Below, in pieces: positions 49,817 to 61,043 of a stretch of DNA of 64,000 bases; the stretch's first letter is position 1, and every line of letters begins with the position of its first letter. Source of the stretch: Manduca sexta (taxonomy: Eukaryota; Arthropoda; Insecta; Lepidoptera; Sphingidae). The notes below the pieces were generated by a model that worked only from the letters and a program-made list of their open reading frames with translations, had not been told where the DNA came from and searched no databases. A program made the position numbers and the translations under genes. The stretch covers positions 12,506,727 through 12,570,726 of the forward strand of contig NC_051123.1 in NCBI RefSeq assembly GCF_014839805.1, read 5' to 3'.

Positions 49817-50058
49817 AACTTTTAGAGACTTTTCCGCCCTTACACCCATCTCTACAACTCCTGTAAGCCAGGATCAGCAGTGGCACACATTTTATAACAC
49901 CGAGCAGTGAAGCTCGGCGAGTCTCAGGGAAAACTAATTTGTTGCTATCCCGCAACGAAATTAATCAAACAGAAAGATAGGGAGGAGTTGAAAATATGGA
50001 TTATCCACTTCCCTCCATACAAAGCGGGAGACAAAATGAAATAAGGAGGCATTTTAAC
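49817..50058 (+). repeat. Repeat family G, best-preserved copy
   Basis: Reference copy for the family. It contains AAGCCAGGATCAGCAGTGGC, the hairpin CCGAGCAGTGAAGCTCGG at 49901-49918 (6-bp stem), CTCAGGGAAAACTAAT, ATCCCGCAACGAAATTAAT and CTTCCCTCCAT. No terminal inverted repeat or coding frame was seen. The class is unknown. Confidence 0.65.
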
Positions 50059-50457
50059 CTTAAAGATAGGAACCTTTACAACTAAATAAGCCAGAAGTAA
50101 AGCACCACACCACATGAGCTGCTAGATTTGATTACAATAATAGGAATGGCAAAAACGCCGGAAAGCACGGGAATTCCATCTAGTCTCTACGAGGTCCATG
50201 TAGTATACAATCCCATATGTTATTTAGATATAAGAAACGAACTGACTTCTGACATACAGGTATTGAAACGTAGTTCAGGAGGTTGTACCATATTTCTGTA
50301 TTGTAATTACTGGTGTTCAATAAAGGATTATTATTATTATATTATATTTGCATACTGCCAGAGACAGCACTCACAAAGTACGTGATAGCAGACTGTTCAG
50401 ATTTGTAACCAGGTGTAGAGCATGGGCACTCAGGATAGTTTTAATTTTTTGAATTTT

Positions 50458-50705
50458 ATTGTATTTAACTATTTAATAAACGAATCTCGCGCCTGTTATT
50501 AGCTGAGTTGATCCTGTTCAATAAACGATGCTCAGTTGTCCAAATTTGTCACATGCTGGGACTTAAGATATAAATTGGGATTTTGATGATATCTGTGCAA
50601 AAAAGACGATTATAAAATGCTGTATTTAACTTGACATCGTCTCAGCTGATATCGCACTTCAGAGCGAAACTGAGTGGCATTTATCTAATACGGCCCTTAG
50701 TGTAC
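50458..50705 (+). repeat. Repeat family D copy
   Basis: Contains AACTATTTAATAAACGA, CTTAAGATATAAATTGGG, TTGACATCGTCTCAGCTGAT and ATCGCACTTCAGAGCGAAAC, in the same order as the copy at 32885. Confidence 0.62.
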
Positions 50706-52330
50706 CTGTGTGTAGTAGGTAGTCTTATATACCTTGCTTTACATTTGGTTCCAAGTTGTTTCTTGTCATTTTACTTTAATTGATATGCAATTGACCCAGT
50801 AAACTTAATTACCTAGTAAAATTAATAGTGTTTACTACTTACTAGGTAGTAACTTTCGCTCACGATAGAAACAGCACTGAGGTAGGAACATGCAACAAAT
50901 AGGAAGGTGTTCACATAGCTGACCAATATATAAAATATATCCTACTAGCATCAAACTTTCACTCTAATTTATCTTCCCAAATAGCATTGCCGACTTGCCA
51001 GATATGGCAGGTTAAAGGTATGGAAAACGGGAAACAATTTGGTTTGACGGCCGGCGGATTTTTATTTATTTATTTAATAAAGTGCACTAATAGCATGCAT
51101 GTGCAATCTAAAAAAACAGATTCATATAATAATTAAATTACACTAGTATTAGATGAATTGATCAGTTGACTGGAAAGTTCTGGTGTTGTGTTGCGTAACC
51201 ACAACACCACCACAAAATTTTATTTAATTTCAGTTATTTAAAAGGCCAAAACAATAGAACAAACATAAATTTCGCGTTGAATGGCTTCAGATAAGTTAGT
51301 TCCTAGAAATATTTTAACGAATTTTATGGACGGGATACTTAACGAGTTTGACAGATTTTTGACAGAATCTCTTACGTTGATTGAATTGAAACATTATTGT
51401 TGACAACACTGCTTCCAAATAAATGGCAATAAAATGAGTACTGTGTACATTAGCTGTTATACGATTATTTTCAAATAAAATTTATTTACTTGTGAAGCAG
51501 GCACTAACTGTAATAACCTTTGCCAGTTATATGCGAAATCACGTGACACTAACGATGATGGATAGTTTACAGTACAGTAAAGCGTTGGGTTCGAGTCCAG
51601 AGAGAACCAGTAAGAAGCAAGTGTAGTTATAGTTGGTTTGTTGTTTGATGGTTAGTGGTTATCATCATCTTTTTCTTTTGGTTAATACTAGAGAAAATGC
51701 TTGAGATATTGATACTGAATATTACTATAAAATTTATATAAGGTTTGTTACCAATCAATTATCACAGTGCTTAAGGTTTATATCATTCTTTAAATTTAAA
51801 AAGAGTGCTCACCTCCTGGATGGTAACGGCTTGGCTCTGCCTCTGGCATTGCTTTAATCGATGGGCGGCAAATGCTGGTTACGATCAGGCGAACCGCTCG
51901 CTCGTTTGCCTACTAATGCAATAAAAACGAAATATTGTCTTCCACGTTTTAAATAAATAAATATTTGATTTTCATGGTAATTCAGCCGATATTTGATTTA
52001 TGATTGAGCATGGCCAACTTATTACGAAGACATAAAGTATTCGAGAGCATCTATAAATCTCTCCGGGGACGCGCTAATCGTATTTAAATTTCACACGTAT
52101 ATCCTTATTAATTGACAAATTGGTTTAATTTAAATATTTATTTGTTTACATTTCATGATAAATTGCATATCCTACCACAAACTGCTCAAAAATCCTTCAC
52201 CTTTAACAAACATGGCTTCATAGCGCGCTATTCACGGTCATTGACAAACATGAATCACAAAGAGCGCATCATAACAATATTACCCGAATGTCAAAACAAT
52301 AACGGAAGAAAGAGCTGCCGCCAAGGCTCC
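50706..52330. other. Intergenic upstream of the astacin gene
   Basis: AT-rich. A tRNA-like B box GGTTCGAGTCC at about 51588 has no matching A box close by. The frame at 52112-52447 overlaps the astacin promoter and is probably spurious. Confidence 0.5.
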
Positions 52331-52442
52331 TCTTATCGATTAGTTTGCACATTTTCGCCGCTACATCCTTTATCAGGAAGTAGGAGTAACGAACCTTGTC
52401 GACATTCGTCTGTTTACCCTATGACAGGCCCTCGCGAACTGT

Positions 52443-52450
52443 TATAAATA
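52443..52450 (+). promoter_or_regulatory. TATA box of the astacin gene
   Basis: TATAAATA lies 77 bp upstream of the astacin ATG. Transcription would start near 52473, where TCACATAC resembles an insect initiator, giving a 5' UTR of about 54 nt. GATA-like CTTATCGAT and CTTTATCA sites lie at about 52331-52376. They could suit gut expression, but that is inference. Confidence 0.7.
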
Positions 52451-52526
52451 CACGCACATCGCGAATTCGTGTCACATACTACCAAGTGTCTTCTGGTAGC
52501 CTAGTACTCTGGGGATATTTCTAAAA

Positions 52527-55500
52527 ATGAGGGTCGTGCTGATTTTGTTGTTTCTCGTGACTGGTTACAAATGCCTGCCATATTATGATGATACGGTTGA
52601 AATATTTTCAAATGGCATCGATGAGCATAGACATGATAAAATCGATTTGTCGAGTTTGGGCCCGGAGGTGTATGGAACACCGAATAGTGAGAGTGGTAAG
52701 CATATTATTTACTTTATCCCTTCATAACTTTACTAATGTAGCATAATTATTAATGGATAAAATCATGCTTTCAATTGTAACACAAAATTAACATAGTCTT
52801 TGTAACTTCCATACATACATACATAGTATCACGCCTCTATACCATAGGGGTAGACAGAGACTACGGAATACCACTTTGCACGATTCTGGCATATTTCTCG
52901 CGCTTCCTCCACCTTCATCAATCTTTTCATGCTTTCCCGCCGATTCCGGGTACTTTTGACCTGGCCTTTAATAAGAACCTCAGATATCTGACACCCGAAG
53001 GTTCGGTGCAGACGACCCCCGCCGGCTCTTTCATCCACATTCGCCTTATAGACCCTCTTTGTCAGTCTCTTATCATCCATCCTCTTCAAATGCCCGAACC
53101 ATTTTCTTTATAACTTACAAATACAAATTATATTTCGAGTCACTTTGATTACTGCAGTGCTCTGTGGGTCCAGTTAAAACTAGGGATCTTGACCTTTATT
53201 TTTTTTAATCCAATAAGTTTCTAGCGGTTAAGTTTTTCAAAAACTTGATTTTATTTTATGGCCTGGACTTTTGTCGTTCCCTCATTTAATAAAAATGTAT
53301 AAGTACTGTTGAGCGGCAGCTCTTGAATTCGTATTCTAGATTTTTTTTGTGGGTTGTTTAAACAGGATCGACTAGAAATATATATTTCCAACTTCCCCCT
53401 ATTCTTCTATTTGATTAAATTCCTTGCGGGTTAGCGGTAATTAGAACTCCCAGAGAATTGTCGATCTTTACTGCTTGGTATCATAAATTGCGTACCATTG
53501 CTGATCCTGGTTAACAAATTAGTTGAAATGGCGAGTTTGAGAGCGGGGTTGTCTCGTACCAATAGCGGGTGGAAGGAGAGGACAATTTGAAGCCACCTGG
53601 AATTGCTTTTGGTGTAATTTTCTGCGTAATATACTTAACTTATAAATATGTATAATGTGATGACAAATTAATTAAATAACTTTCATTTTAATTAAATTGG
53701 GAAAATTCTAAATCCATACGATTTAAAACACACCAGACTTTTTGAAAGCTTTACATTTACAGGACTAGATGAAGAAGTAAAAGTTGAAATAAAAATAATA
53801 TATAATATAAAGGTACCTACTTTAGAAAATTAACTTTGAATAACTCGCAATTTTGTTATTAAAAAGTTTCAAATTAATAACCACAAACTAGATTAATTAC
53901 TTGAAACATTGGAAAATATATACAAAAAAACCAAATGATAATTCTAAGGCAGAAATAGAAAAATAAGTCGGAGATTAATTATGTGGGAAACAATGAGGTG
54001 TTGAACATACATAACGGTAAATAGCAATAATTCATAAGTGTTAACCGTCATGTACTTTGATAACAGAATGACAGCTGTCAATACGCGTTAATGGCAGAAA
54101 TAAAAATTAGTTAACATTATCTCTAACATCCGAAACATGGTCTATCCAATGCAATGCTTCTTCTTTTCTTATATGACTAAGAGGGTCCTTGTATTCATTC
54201 CTGATTATAATTTATCGATTTCCATAAGGTTAAAAGTAATTTAATTTTAAGTTTATTTTCTTTGGGTATATAAAAACAAAGGAGGTTTGGTTGGTTTGTT
54301 TTTTTTTTAAAAATAGAATTTGTGTAATAAAGAAAAAATTGTCTCTTTTATTTTGTGGCTGCGTATAATATGTTCTGTGGAAAATCTTAGGTTTCGGTAT
54401 CAGGTCGGACTATATTTTGTGAGGATGTATAATATCATGTTGATTTATTCCTATAAAAGGGTAAAAAAAGGCGGCGGGTCCTAAAGAAGCCCAATATGCA
54501 TTTGGAAGGTGTATTTCCCATACATAAAAATGCACTTACCCACATTACTGTAGGATAAATAAATAGAAGAGTGAGGATATTATTTAAATGGAAATAGCTA
54601 CTTATAATTTTAAATAAAAATTCAGAAATATGTTTATAGAAATATTTTCCAATTACAGGACAAGCACTTACAACCTGGTCGGAGTCATCATTAGTAAACG
54701 CTGAAGAGACAGGCGAGTACGTAGAAGGTGATATCCTGATGCCGCTACAGCTGGCAAGGAATGGAGTCAGGGAGGAGTCCTCTCGCTGGCCTAATGGACA
54801 TATACCATACTTGATAGACAGCGGTTTTAGTAAGTAAACATGTTTTACTATGTACGACTGAAAACGAGAGTCCAACTGCGTACCGCCTACACTGTTAAGT
54901 TTCAATTTCCAGGACATTACTTAGTGTCACTTATAGATATTATGAGATTTATATCTAATCTCAGTACAATTTAAAGCTCATGTGGTGCTGCTTCTATTTA
55001 TGTACTGTCAAGATGCTAACTGATTTTGTCTATTTCTGCCGCCAAGCACTAGTGTGTAGTCGCTGTTGTGTTTCGGTTTGAAGGACATTGTAGCCAGTGT
55101 AACTACTGGACATAATAAGACTTAAAACCTCATGTTAGGATGGCGAGCGCAGTGAAGTACCAAAAAATACTTTGTAATTCACGGTGTTGGATAGTGCTTC
55201 TATTGTTTATGGGTGGTCGTATTGCCTACCATCAGGCGAACGGTAAGCTTGTCTCGTCGTTCAAAGCAATAAAAAAAAACTATTTGGCGTGTTTGAGTAC
55301 CTCGTTTGTTTTATCATGGATTTGTAAAAAAATCTACAAATTAAGTATTTAAAAAAAATTAAATCTCCACTCAATTGCTAGCTCAAGACCAACGCGACAT
55401 GATAATGAAGGCGATAGCGGATTACCATCGGCTGACCTGCCTTAGATTCGTCCCTTACAAAGGACAAGAAGACTACATCGTGATTCAAAACAGGAACACT

Positions 55501-57381
55501 GGCTGTTGGTCAAGTGTCGGTCGTATTGGTAAGTGCTCTTTTTACGTATGTTTTCCTAGTACAATGCTCGAAGTGAGCCTAAATCTAAATTTGTAAAAAA
55601 AATACCTACTAGCAAGAAAGAGGTTCTCCATTGTTAAATATTATTATTTTTTCTTTTTTAGGTATTAAAAAATAAATGTTTATATTATATACTTATATTC
55701 TACAAAATATTTTTCTAGTTCAAACTATGTGTTATGAATCAATACATGAAACAAGCAGGAGCAATTTTTCTGGTATAGGTTGGATTAAAACTTGGACTCT
55801 ACATGATAAAAATATTTATTCTTACAAAAAAAAAAAACATAATTATTTCTATCCCACTATATAAGACCTAAAGAGTACTATTCTATTGCCTCTAGGTGGA
55901 CGCCAAGAAGTGAATCTGCAAGCTCCCGGTTGTCTCACGAAGAAGGGAACAGTTTTGCACGAACTGCTCCACGCCGTCGGATTCATGCACGAACAAAGTC
56001 GTCCCGAGAGAGACGACTTCGTTTACGTTCGCTATCAGAACATCAAACCGGGTATTATATTCATTAAATTAATTAATAAGAAATGTATTAACTTACAAAT
56101 TAATGACAATTTTACGATCAAGATATTCGGAATAACGTTTAAAACGAGTTGAGTCAGTTGGGACTTCATAATAACAAACATTTAAGAGCCATGTTAGTAA
56201 TTTGTTATGACAGACAATATTAGTAATAGGTATTTCTTTTAATTTTATCCGTGGTGCTTTATAACTAGCTTATCTAGTTGTAAACGTCCCTATCCTTGAA
56301 GTTAAAACGCCTCCTTAGATCATGATTTTGTCACCCGCATTGCTATGGAGGGAAGTGGACAATTAATATTTCCAACTCCTCCCGATCTTTCTATTTGATT
56401 AATTTCGTTGCGGGATAATGACATATTAGTTTTCCCTGAGACTCGCCGAGCTTCACTGCTCGGTGTCATAAAATGCGTGCCACTGCTGATCCTGGCTTAC
56501 AGGAGTTGTAGTGGTGGGGTGTGGGCGGGAAAGTCTCGAAATATTAGTAATCGACCGACTCCCTATACCAATGTGTAGCCAAATATTACAAACTATCATC
56601 TATGCTCTAAGGTTACATAAATAGTTTAATCTTACCAATATTCAAATGTACCATGTTGTTATAGGATCAGAAGTAAACTTCAGGAAGGCAGACGTGAAGA
56701 ACACTAATGGCTTCGGAGTTCCATACGACTATAACAGCGTTATGCACTACTCAGAGTACGCGTTCTCTAGGAATTCGCAGAAGACCATTGAACCCAAGGT
56801 AAGAAGATTGCACAATAAATCAAGCAGGCCTTTTATGTATATTAGTGTTATTACACTAAATATAACGACGATAATAACCTCTTCGTAAAAAGAAGTAATA
56901 TCTACAATATACCTTTGAATTCCAAAGTCAAAAGCTTCGTCTTCCCAAACTTATTTGCCTCTCATATTATAATATATAGCAAGCATGGCTTCAAAGGCCT
57001 CTATTAAGATTGCTTTTCTTATTGTTACAGGTAGGGGGAGTAAAATTGGGCCAAAGAGAAGGACTCAGCCGCGGTGATGTTAGGAAAATAAACAATATGT
57101 ACAGTTGTAAAAAAGAGTAAGTGTCATAAAACTTGTTATGTTTTCTTATAGGCGATGAACTCTAAACTTTTAATTTGATATAGTTTTAAATATTATTGTC
57201 ATAATTATTGCAAAATATAAGTATCATAATATTGAAAAACATATTACAATCATAATTTTATCAATAGTTACATTATAAGTTTAATATTTTTTTATTTCGC
57301 AGAGAGCCCCAAACCGGCTGGCTAGGCGGAATCTTCCAGAACATATTTGGGACTCCGAAATCCATCAATGTATTGGAATGA
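52527..57381 (+). CDS. Astacin-family secreted zinc metalloprotease, 7 exons, 313 aa
   Basis: Secreted zinc endopeptidase of the astacin (M12A) family. Exons: 52527-52695, 54659-54829, 55382-55528, 55896-56051, 56665-56798, 57031-57116, 57303-57381. All introns are GT/AG with matching phases, and the total is 942 nt with stop. Residues 1-16 form a signal peptide. The propeptide has the EGDI motif, whose Asp81 is the family's inhibitory zinc ligand. The mature enzyme should start near Arg99-Trp100 (RWPNGHIPY). The active site HELLHAVGFMHEQSRPERD spans residues 184-202: zinc ligands His184, His188 and His194, catalytic Glu185, and Glu195 after the last His. The Met-turn SVMHY has Met241 and Tyr243. 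Cys133, 155, 175 and 285 are the four conserved cysteines. The protein ends about 28 residues after Cys285 with no CUB or EGF domain, so it is a minimal astacin. The ATG was chosen because it follows a TATA box and opens a signal peptide. Digestive, hatching and seminal roles all occur in insect astacins; the sequence does not decide. Confidence 0.95.
52812..53100 (-). mobile_element. 3' end of a non-LTR retrotransposon in astacin intron 1
   Basis: A minus-strand frame of 86 aa (53089-52829) begins MKRMDDKRLTKRVYKA and ends near RAKWYSVVSVYPYG. This resembles the C-terminal tail found after reverse transcriptase in RTE-like LINEs. Directly after its stop comes a TATG-type simple tail (52812-52825 as CATA repeats on the plus strand). 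No reverse transcriptase domain is present, so it is a 5'-truncated dead copy. Assignment to RTE rather than another LINE clade is uncertain. Confidence 0.6.
53375..53600 (-). repeat. Repeat family G copy in astacin intron 1
   Basis: Matches, in reverse orientation, the copies at 49817, 56320 and 58600: a GATCAGCA-type block, a degraded GAGC...GCTC hairpin region, and a block over the CCCGCAA/ATTAAT core ending at an A-rich stretch. This is the most diverged of the four copies. No coding capacity was seen. Confidence 0.6.
55025..55292 (+). repeat. Repeat family C copy in astacin intron 2
   Basis: Shares long blocks with 7341-7660, 24803-24957 and 61460-61690, including GGATGGCGAGCGCAGTG, a block over ACTTTGTAATTCA, and TTTATGGGTGGTCG. 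It ends in an A-rich run after AAAGCAATAA. The A-rich 3' end suggests a non-LTR or SINE-like 3' fragment; no Pol III boxes were recognised. The short frame at 55140-55352 lies inside it and is not a gene. Confidence 0.7.
56320..56560 (-). repeat. Repeat family G copy in astacin intron 4
   Basis: Good match in reverse orientation to the copy at 49817-50058. It has the hairpin CCGAGCTTCACTGCTCGG at about 56446-56463 and the blocks GGAGGGAAGTGG and CCACTGCTGATCCTGGC. Confidence 0.75.
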
Positions 57382-57463
57382 AATGGACATTTGTAAAATG
57401 GGAAAAGATCTGCTAGATATAAGTTAACTCTAGTCTATTAATTTATGTTGTAACTTATTTTTA

Positions 57464-57482
57464 AATAAATATTTCCAATAAA
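57464..57482 (+). terminator. Polyadenylation signals of the astacin gene
   Basis: AATAAA occurs at 57464-57469 and again at 57477-57482, about 85-100 nt after the TGA at 57379-57381. A T-rich stretch follows at about 57490. Confidence 0.75.
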
Positions 57483-57995
57483 AATAAATGTGTTTTCTTT
57501 ATACAGATGTTTTGGTATTTTGACCATGTTGATTTTACGCAAGAACGTGGATAATACATAGATATAGCATCCAGTGGGGTAAAGAGAGAGTGATAATGTT
57601 CACTTTGGGTCATCCTTCGTTTGATGACAATATCAACTTCGTTTTTGTTCTTGGTCAATCATTTAATTTTGCTGTTTGGAGCATTTCATATGTTGTATTC
57701 TTGATTTTATTAAGTACCTACATAAGTACTAAGTACATAGGTACAGACACATATCTTTGATATAAAGCAAATATCTTGGGTTAAAATTTAAAGGAATATA
57801 TTAATGTAGTTTATTATACCATTCTTTTACGAGAAATGCTAGTGATGGTACTCTCAATATATTTTTACCATAAACTCTAATAAGTGTTCAGAAACTTTTA
57901 TTATGAAGAAGGAAAAATACACAACTGGTGATGTTTACATGTATTATATTATGGTTTCTCAAAGTCATTATCAGTCGAATGGCGCCGGGTTCACA

Positions 57996-58001
57996 TTTAT
58001 T
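57996..58001 (-). terminator. Polyadenylation signal of the OBP gene
   Basis: On the minus strand AATAAA begins on the last base of the TAA stop codon, so the 3' UTR may be very short. No better-placed signal was noticed just downstream. Confidence 0.5.
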
Positions 58002-60492
58002 TAATTATTGTTCGCATATTTCTCGATTTCCATCGTCATGAGACATTTCAGGTAGTTGTAAGATTTCTCACATTTGCATTTTTCCTCTGCAACAAAACGA
58101 ATGATTAGTAAGGCCACTATTATCATATTGTCTTCATCGACATATGATAATTTTTGTCAATTTATAATATTCATAAATAGAATCCAATAATTTAATATCT
58201 TAATCATTTATGTGTTTTGTTTTGTCATATTTATTACTCATAGATCTTTACTCAATTATTTAAATATGATAATATAAGTGCTACCTATTGACATTATCAT
58301 AACTCAATCTAACTAAATAAGGCTGCTTGCCTTATTAATTTAATTTATATCGATTTCCTTTTTCGGTTCCGTTAATTGTGATTGAATTTTGTCTTTCATA
58401 TCAAACGTAAAGAAAATTATGTTGCCTTTAACTAGGCATTAACTATGCTAACATATGTTTTAATTTTATTTTTACCTTTGATAAATAAACAGTAGGGCAT
58501 TTATACTAGAAAAGGATTTTCATCGGGGTAAAGTAATGAGCAATACCTAGAAACTTATTACGAAGGGTTAATACTATTATCCTAGTATAGTAACTTTTCC
58601 CGCCTTTATACTTGCCACTGCAACTCCTGCGAGACAGAATGCGCTGTGGCACTCATTTTTTGACACCGAGCGTTGAAGCTCGGTGTACGGTCCAACCTCA
58701 GAACAATGACAAGCAGGTCCAACCGTTAAATTTCTTAGGTTAGCATTTATTCGCTGCATATTAATGTTACAACACAGTACATATTTAGCTATGCGGGCAA
58801 AGTTTATACTTAGCCATCAAGGGCCTCAGGGAACACTAATCTGTTTTTATCCCGCAATGAAATTAATGAGATAGATAGGGAGAAATTCAAACATATCTAA
58901 GTAACGAGTTCGAAATTATAAATTCCTTACTTCTATCGGCGCAAGCGGCGGCCATGTCCTGAATGCCGTCCATGACCTTCCCGGCTCGCTCCCCGGCGAA
59001 CAGCGCGGCCGTGCGCTCCGGGTCAAAATCACCATCCTTCGTCATCACTCCTGTGTTGTCCAGGACGCAAAGCAGGAAGCACTTGCAAATATAGGAGCGA
59101 TTAGTCAGGCTCAGAAATAAATATAATAAAATTGCAGAACCCGTTACCTCTTTACATTCAAAGTAAATAATAGAAAGAAAAGGGACTAAAGACAAAAACG
59201 AAGAACACATATCGGCGATTTTTAAATTTCTCTTCTGTCTGTCTGTTTTTTGTTTGTTTGTTACCGTACATTTTTAAATCAACTAAAAGGATTTTTATGT
59301 AGATTTAACAGATGGACAGAGTATAATTGGGAGCAGAATGGCTTTGTTTCGATAAAATCAAATATCGGAAAAATTTACTGTAGTGGAACGATAAGATATA
59401 CAATACATACCCGCTACGCGTACATTTCCCTTTCAAGATATTTGCAATTTATTTTAAAACTTTAGTTTACACTATTCTACGGTCTCGGAGTTATGCGTAG
59501 AAAGATGTTTAATATTTTTTACATTCTGGGCTGATTTTTACTTGAATTAACCTGTTAGTTGTTTGACGCCTCAATGCAGCCAGGTTATAATTTATTCCAT
59601 GGATAACTTTTATCTAACAACTATAACATCGGACCCTAAATAAATTAAGTACCTTCGGGGTCCTATCCGTTTCATCGGGAAAACTTCCGCTTTCGTTGAG
59701 AGCCTGAAGGTATGCTGAAAACAATAAAAACATTTATATTTAGAGTAATATGTAGCTATTAATACAACCGTTGAAATTCCAACAAAGGATTTGTAAATTA
59801 TATCTGTTTACAATATGTAAACGCGTCGATAACAGATAAGAGTCGAAATGCAGTAAATGCGTGTGCGCAATATGCGCACAATTGATTTCTCCTTTCATTG
59901 GCGATGGATGATAATTTTCAAGGGACAAGCTGATACTTTTTCTATTTAGATATCAAAATTATTCAAAACGACTATAGTACGAATTGGAAAAGCTGGTGAG
60001 AATCGACTTACTAGACAAACTTCACTCTTCGCTGCAGTGCAGGAAATGATACCTAGAGTCTATATATAAATACAAACATAAAAAAAAAACAGATAAATAA
60101 TTTCTTAGCCCAAAAAGAAGTCAGTTTCAGATGTCCAGATTATGGTTTAAATTAATTTTTCATCCTGTTTTACATCATCTTCATTATAAATCATCAGTGT
60201 TTATGGCCTCATCCAACTGGATGTGAGTCTGAGAACTGCAGTCAACTGACTAGACTAAGCTCCGAATGCCCGGCCACTAGGAAATCAGAAATGTAGTAAT
60301 ATTCCTACCCATTTCAATTCTGAAGGTCTCGTTGCACTGGTTCATGATATCCTCAACATCCACATCGTCCATGCTGCCCTGGTCATTTCTTTGTACATTC
60401 GCTATCTTTGTATTGCCATTATCAGCTTTTTGTGCTAATACTATCGATAGATATATGATACTAAAGACCACGTAGTACATTGGTTTACACAT
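58001..60492 (-). CDS. Odorant-binding protein (classic six-cysteine PBP/GOBP fold), 4 exons, 160 aa
   Basis: Small secreted carrier of hydrophobic ligands (insect OBP family). Exons on the minus strand: 60492-60309, 59714-59653, 59081-58931, 58086-58001; total 483 nt with stop. Intron phases are 1, 0, 1. Three acceptors are CAG, AAG and CAG; the AAG at exon 3 is the weakest junction but is the one that keeps frame. Residues 1-20 form a signal peptide. The cysteine pattern is Cys53-X29-Cys83-X3-Cys87-X41-Cys129-X8-Cys138-X8-Cys147, which fits the classic OBP spacing. A seventh mature cysteine, Cys136, sits two residues before Cys138. N-glycosylation sequons lie at Asn54 and Asn68. The mature N-terminus before Cys53 is about 32 residues, long for a classic OBP, and has an acidic stretch (DDVDVED). 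A ligand cannot be told from sequence, and not all OBPs are olfactory. The gene is convergent with the astacin gene, about 0.6 kb between stop codons. Confidence 0.93.
58600..58890 (+). repeat. Repeat family G copy in OBP intron 3
   Basis: Same orientation as the 49817 copy. It carries the hairpin CCGAGCGTTGAAGCTCGG near 58666-58683. About 120 bp of extra sequence separates the hairpin from the CTCAGGGAA and ATCCCGCAATGAAATTAAT blocks, which looks like an insertion. Confidence 0.65.
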
Positions 60493-60500
60493 TTTGATTT

Positions 60501-60541
60501 ACTGTTAGTTTACCATCGTGGTGAGATGGTACCTTTATATA
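60501..60541 (-). promoter_or_regulatory. Compact core promoter of the OBP gene (TATA plus initiator-like)
   Basis: On the minus strand TATATAAAGG lies at 60541-60532 and ACAGT, close to the arthropod initiator, at 60505-60501. That is about 30 bp downstream of the TATA box. The start codon is at 60492, so the 5' UTR would be only about 10-15 nt. Confidence 0.65.
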
Positions 60542-60611
60542 AATACTATGGAGCAGGCGTTGGAAACAGTTTTGACTTTTTTTTACATTTATATACAAAC
60601 ACAAACATTAA

Positions 60612-60722
60612 TTCCTGGAGAGATAATCAGAGGCGTAAATAGTGCACCCTGTTTCGCATAGTGTATTCATTCCCATGACGTGATAGAAGGCGAGCCTATC
60701 GCCATATCGGGCGCAAATTTCA
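60612..60722 (-). mobile_element. SINE family B, short fragment
   Basis: Contains CATGACGTGATAGAAGGCG and AGCCTATCGCCATATCGGGC in family B minus-strand order. It lies 70-180 bp upstream of the OBP TATA box. Confidence 0.7.
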
Positions 60723-60837
60723 TGTGTCTACGTGAAACAAATGCTTCACCCCATTTGCAGTGTCGAAACTAGACTCGCAGTAGCGAGTTAGAGAACGAGG
60801 AAGTCTTGAGTCGACTTATTATTATATATAATATTAA

Positions 60838-61043
60838 TAATATCAGCCCTGTATTATACACTTGCCCACTGCTGAGCACGGGCCTCCTCTACTACTGAGA
60901 GGGATTAGGCCTTAGTCCACCACGGTGGCCTAGTGCGGATTGGTAGACTTCACACACCTTCGAAATTCCTATAGAGAACTTCTCAGATGTGCAGGTTTCC
61001 TCACGATGTTTTCCTTCACCGTTAAAGCGAACGATAAACTCAC
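60838..61043 (-). mobile_element. SINE family A, 5'-truncated, with perfect target-site duplication
   Basis: Minus-strand 3' two-thirds of SINE A. The flanks ATTATATATAATATTAA at 60821-60837 and 61044-61060 are identical over 17 bp, which points to a young insertion. Confidence 0.88.

Noticed and set aside
59085..59115. Upstream GAG as the acceptor of OBP exon 3
   Set aside because: In the required phase it gives a stop codon (CCT GAC TAA); the AAG at 59084-59082 keeps frame and the CXXXC spacing.
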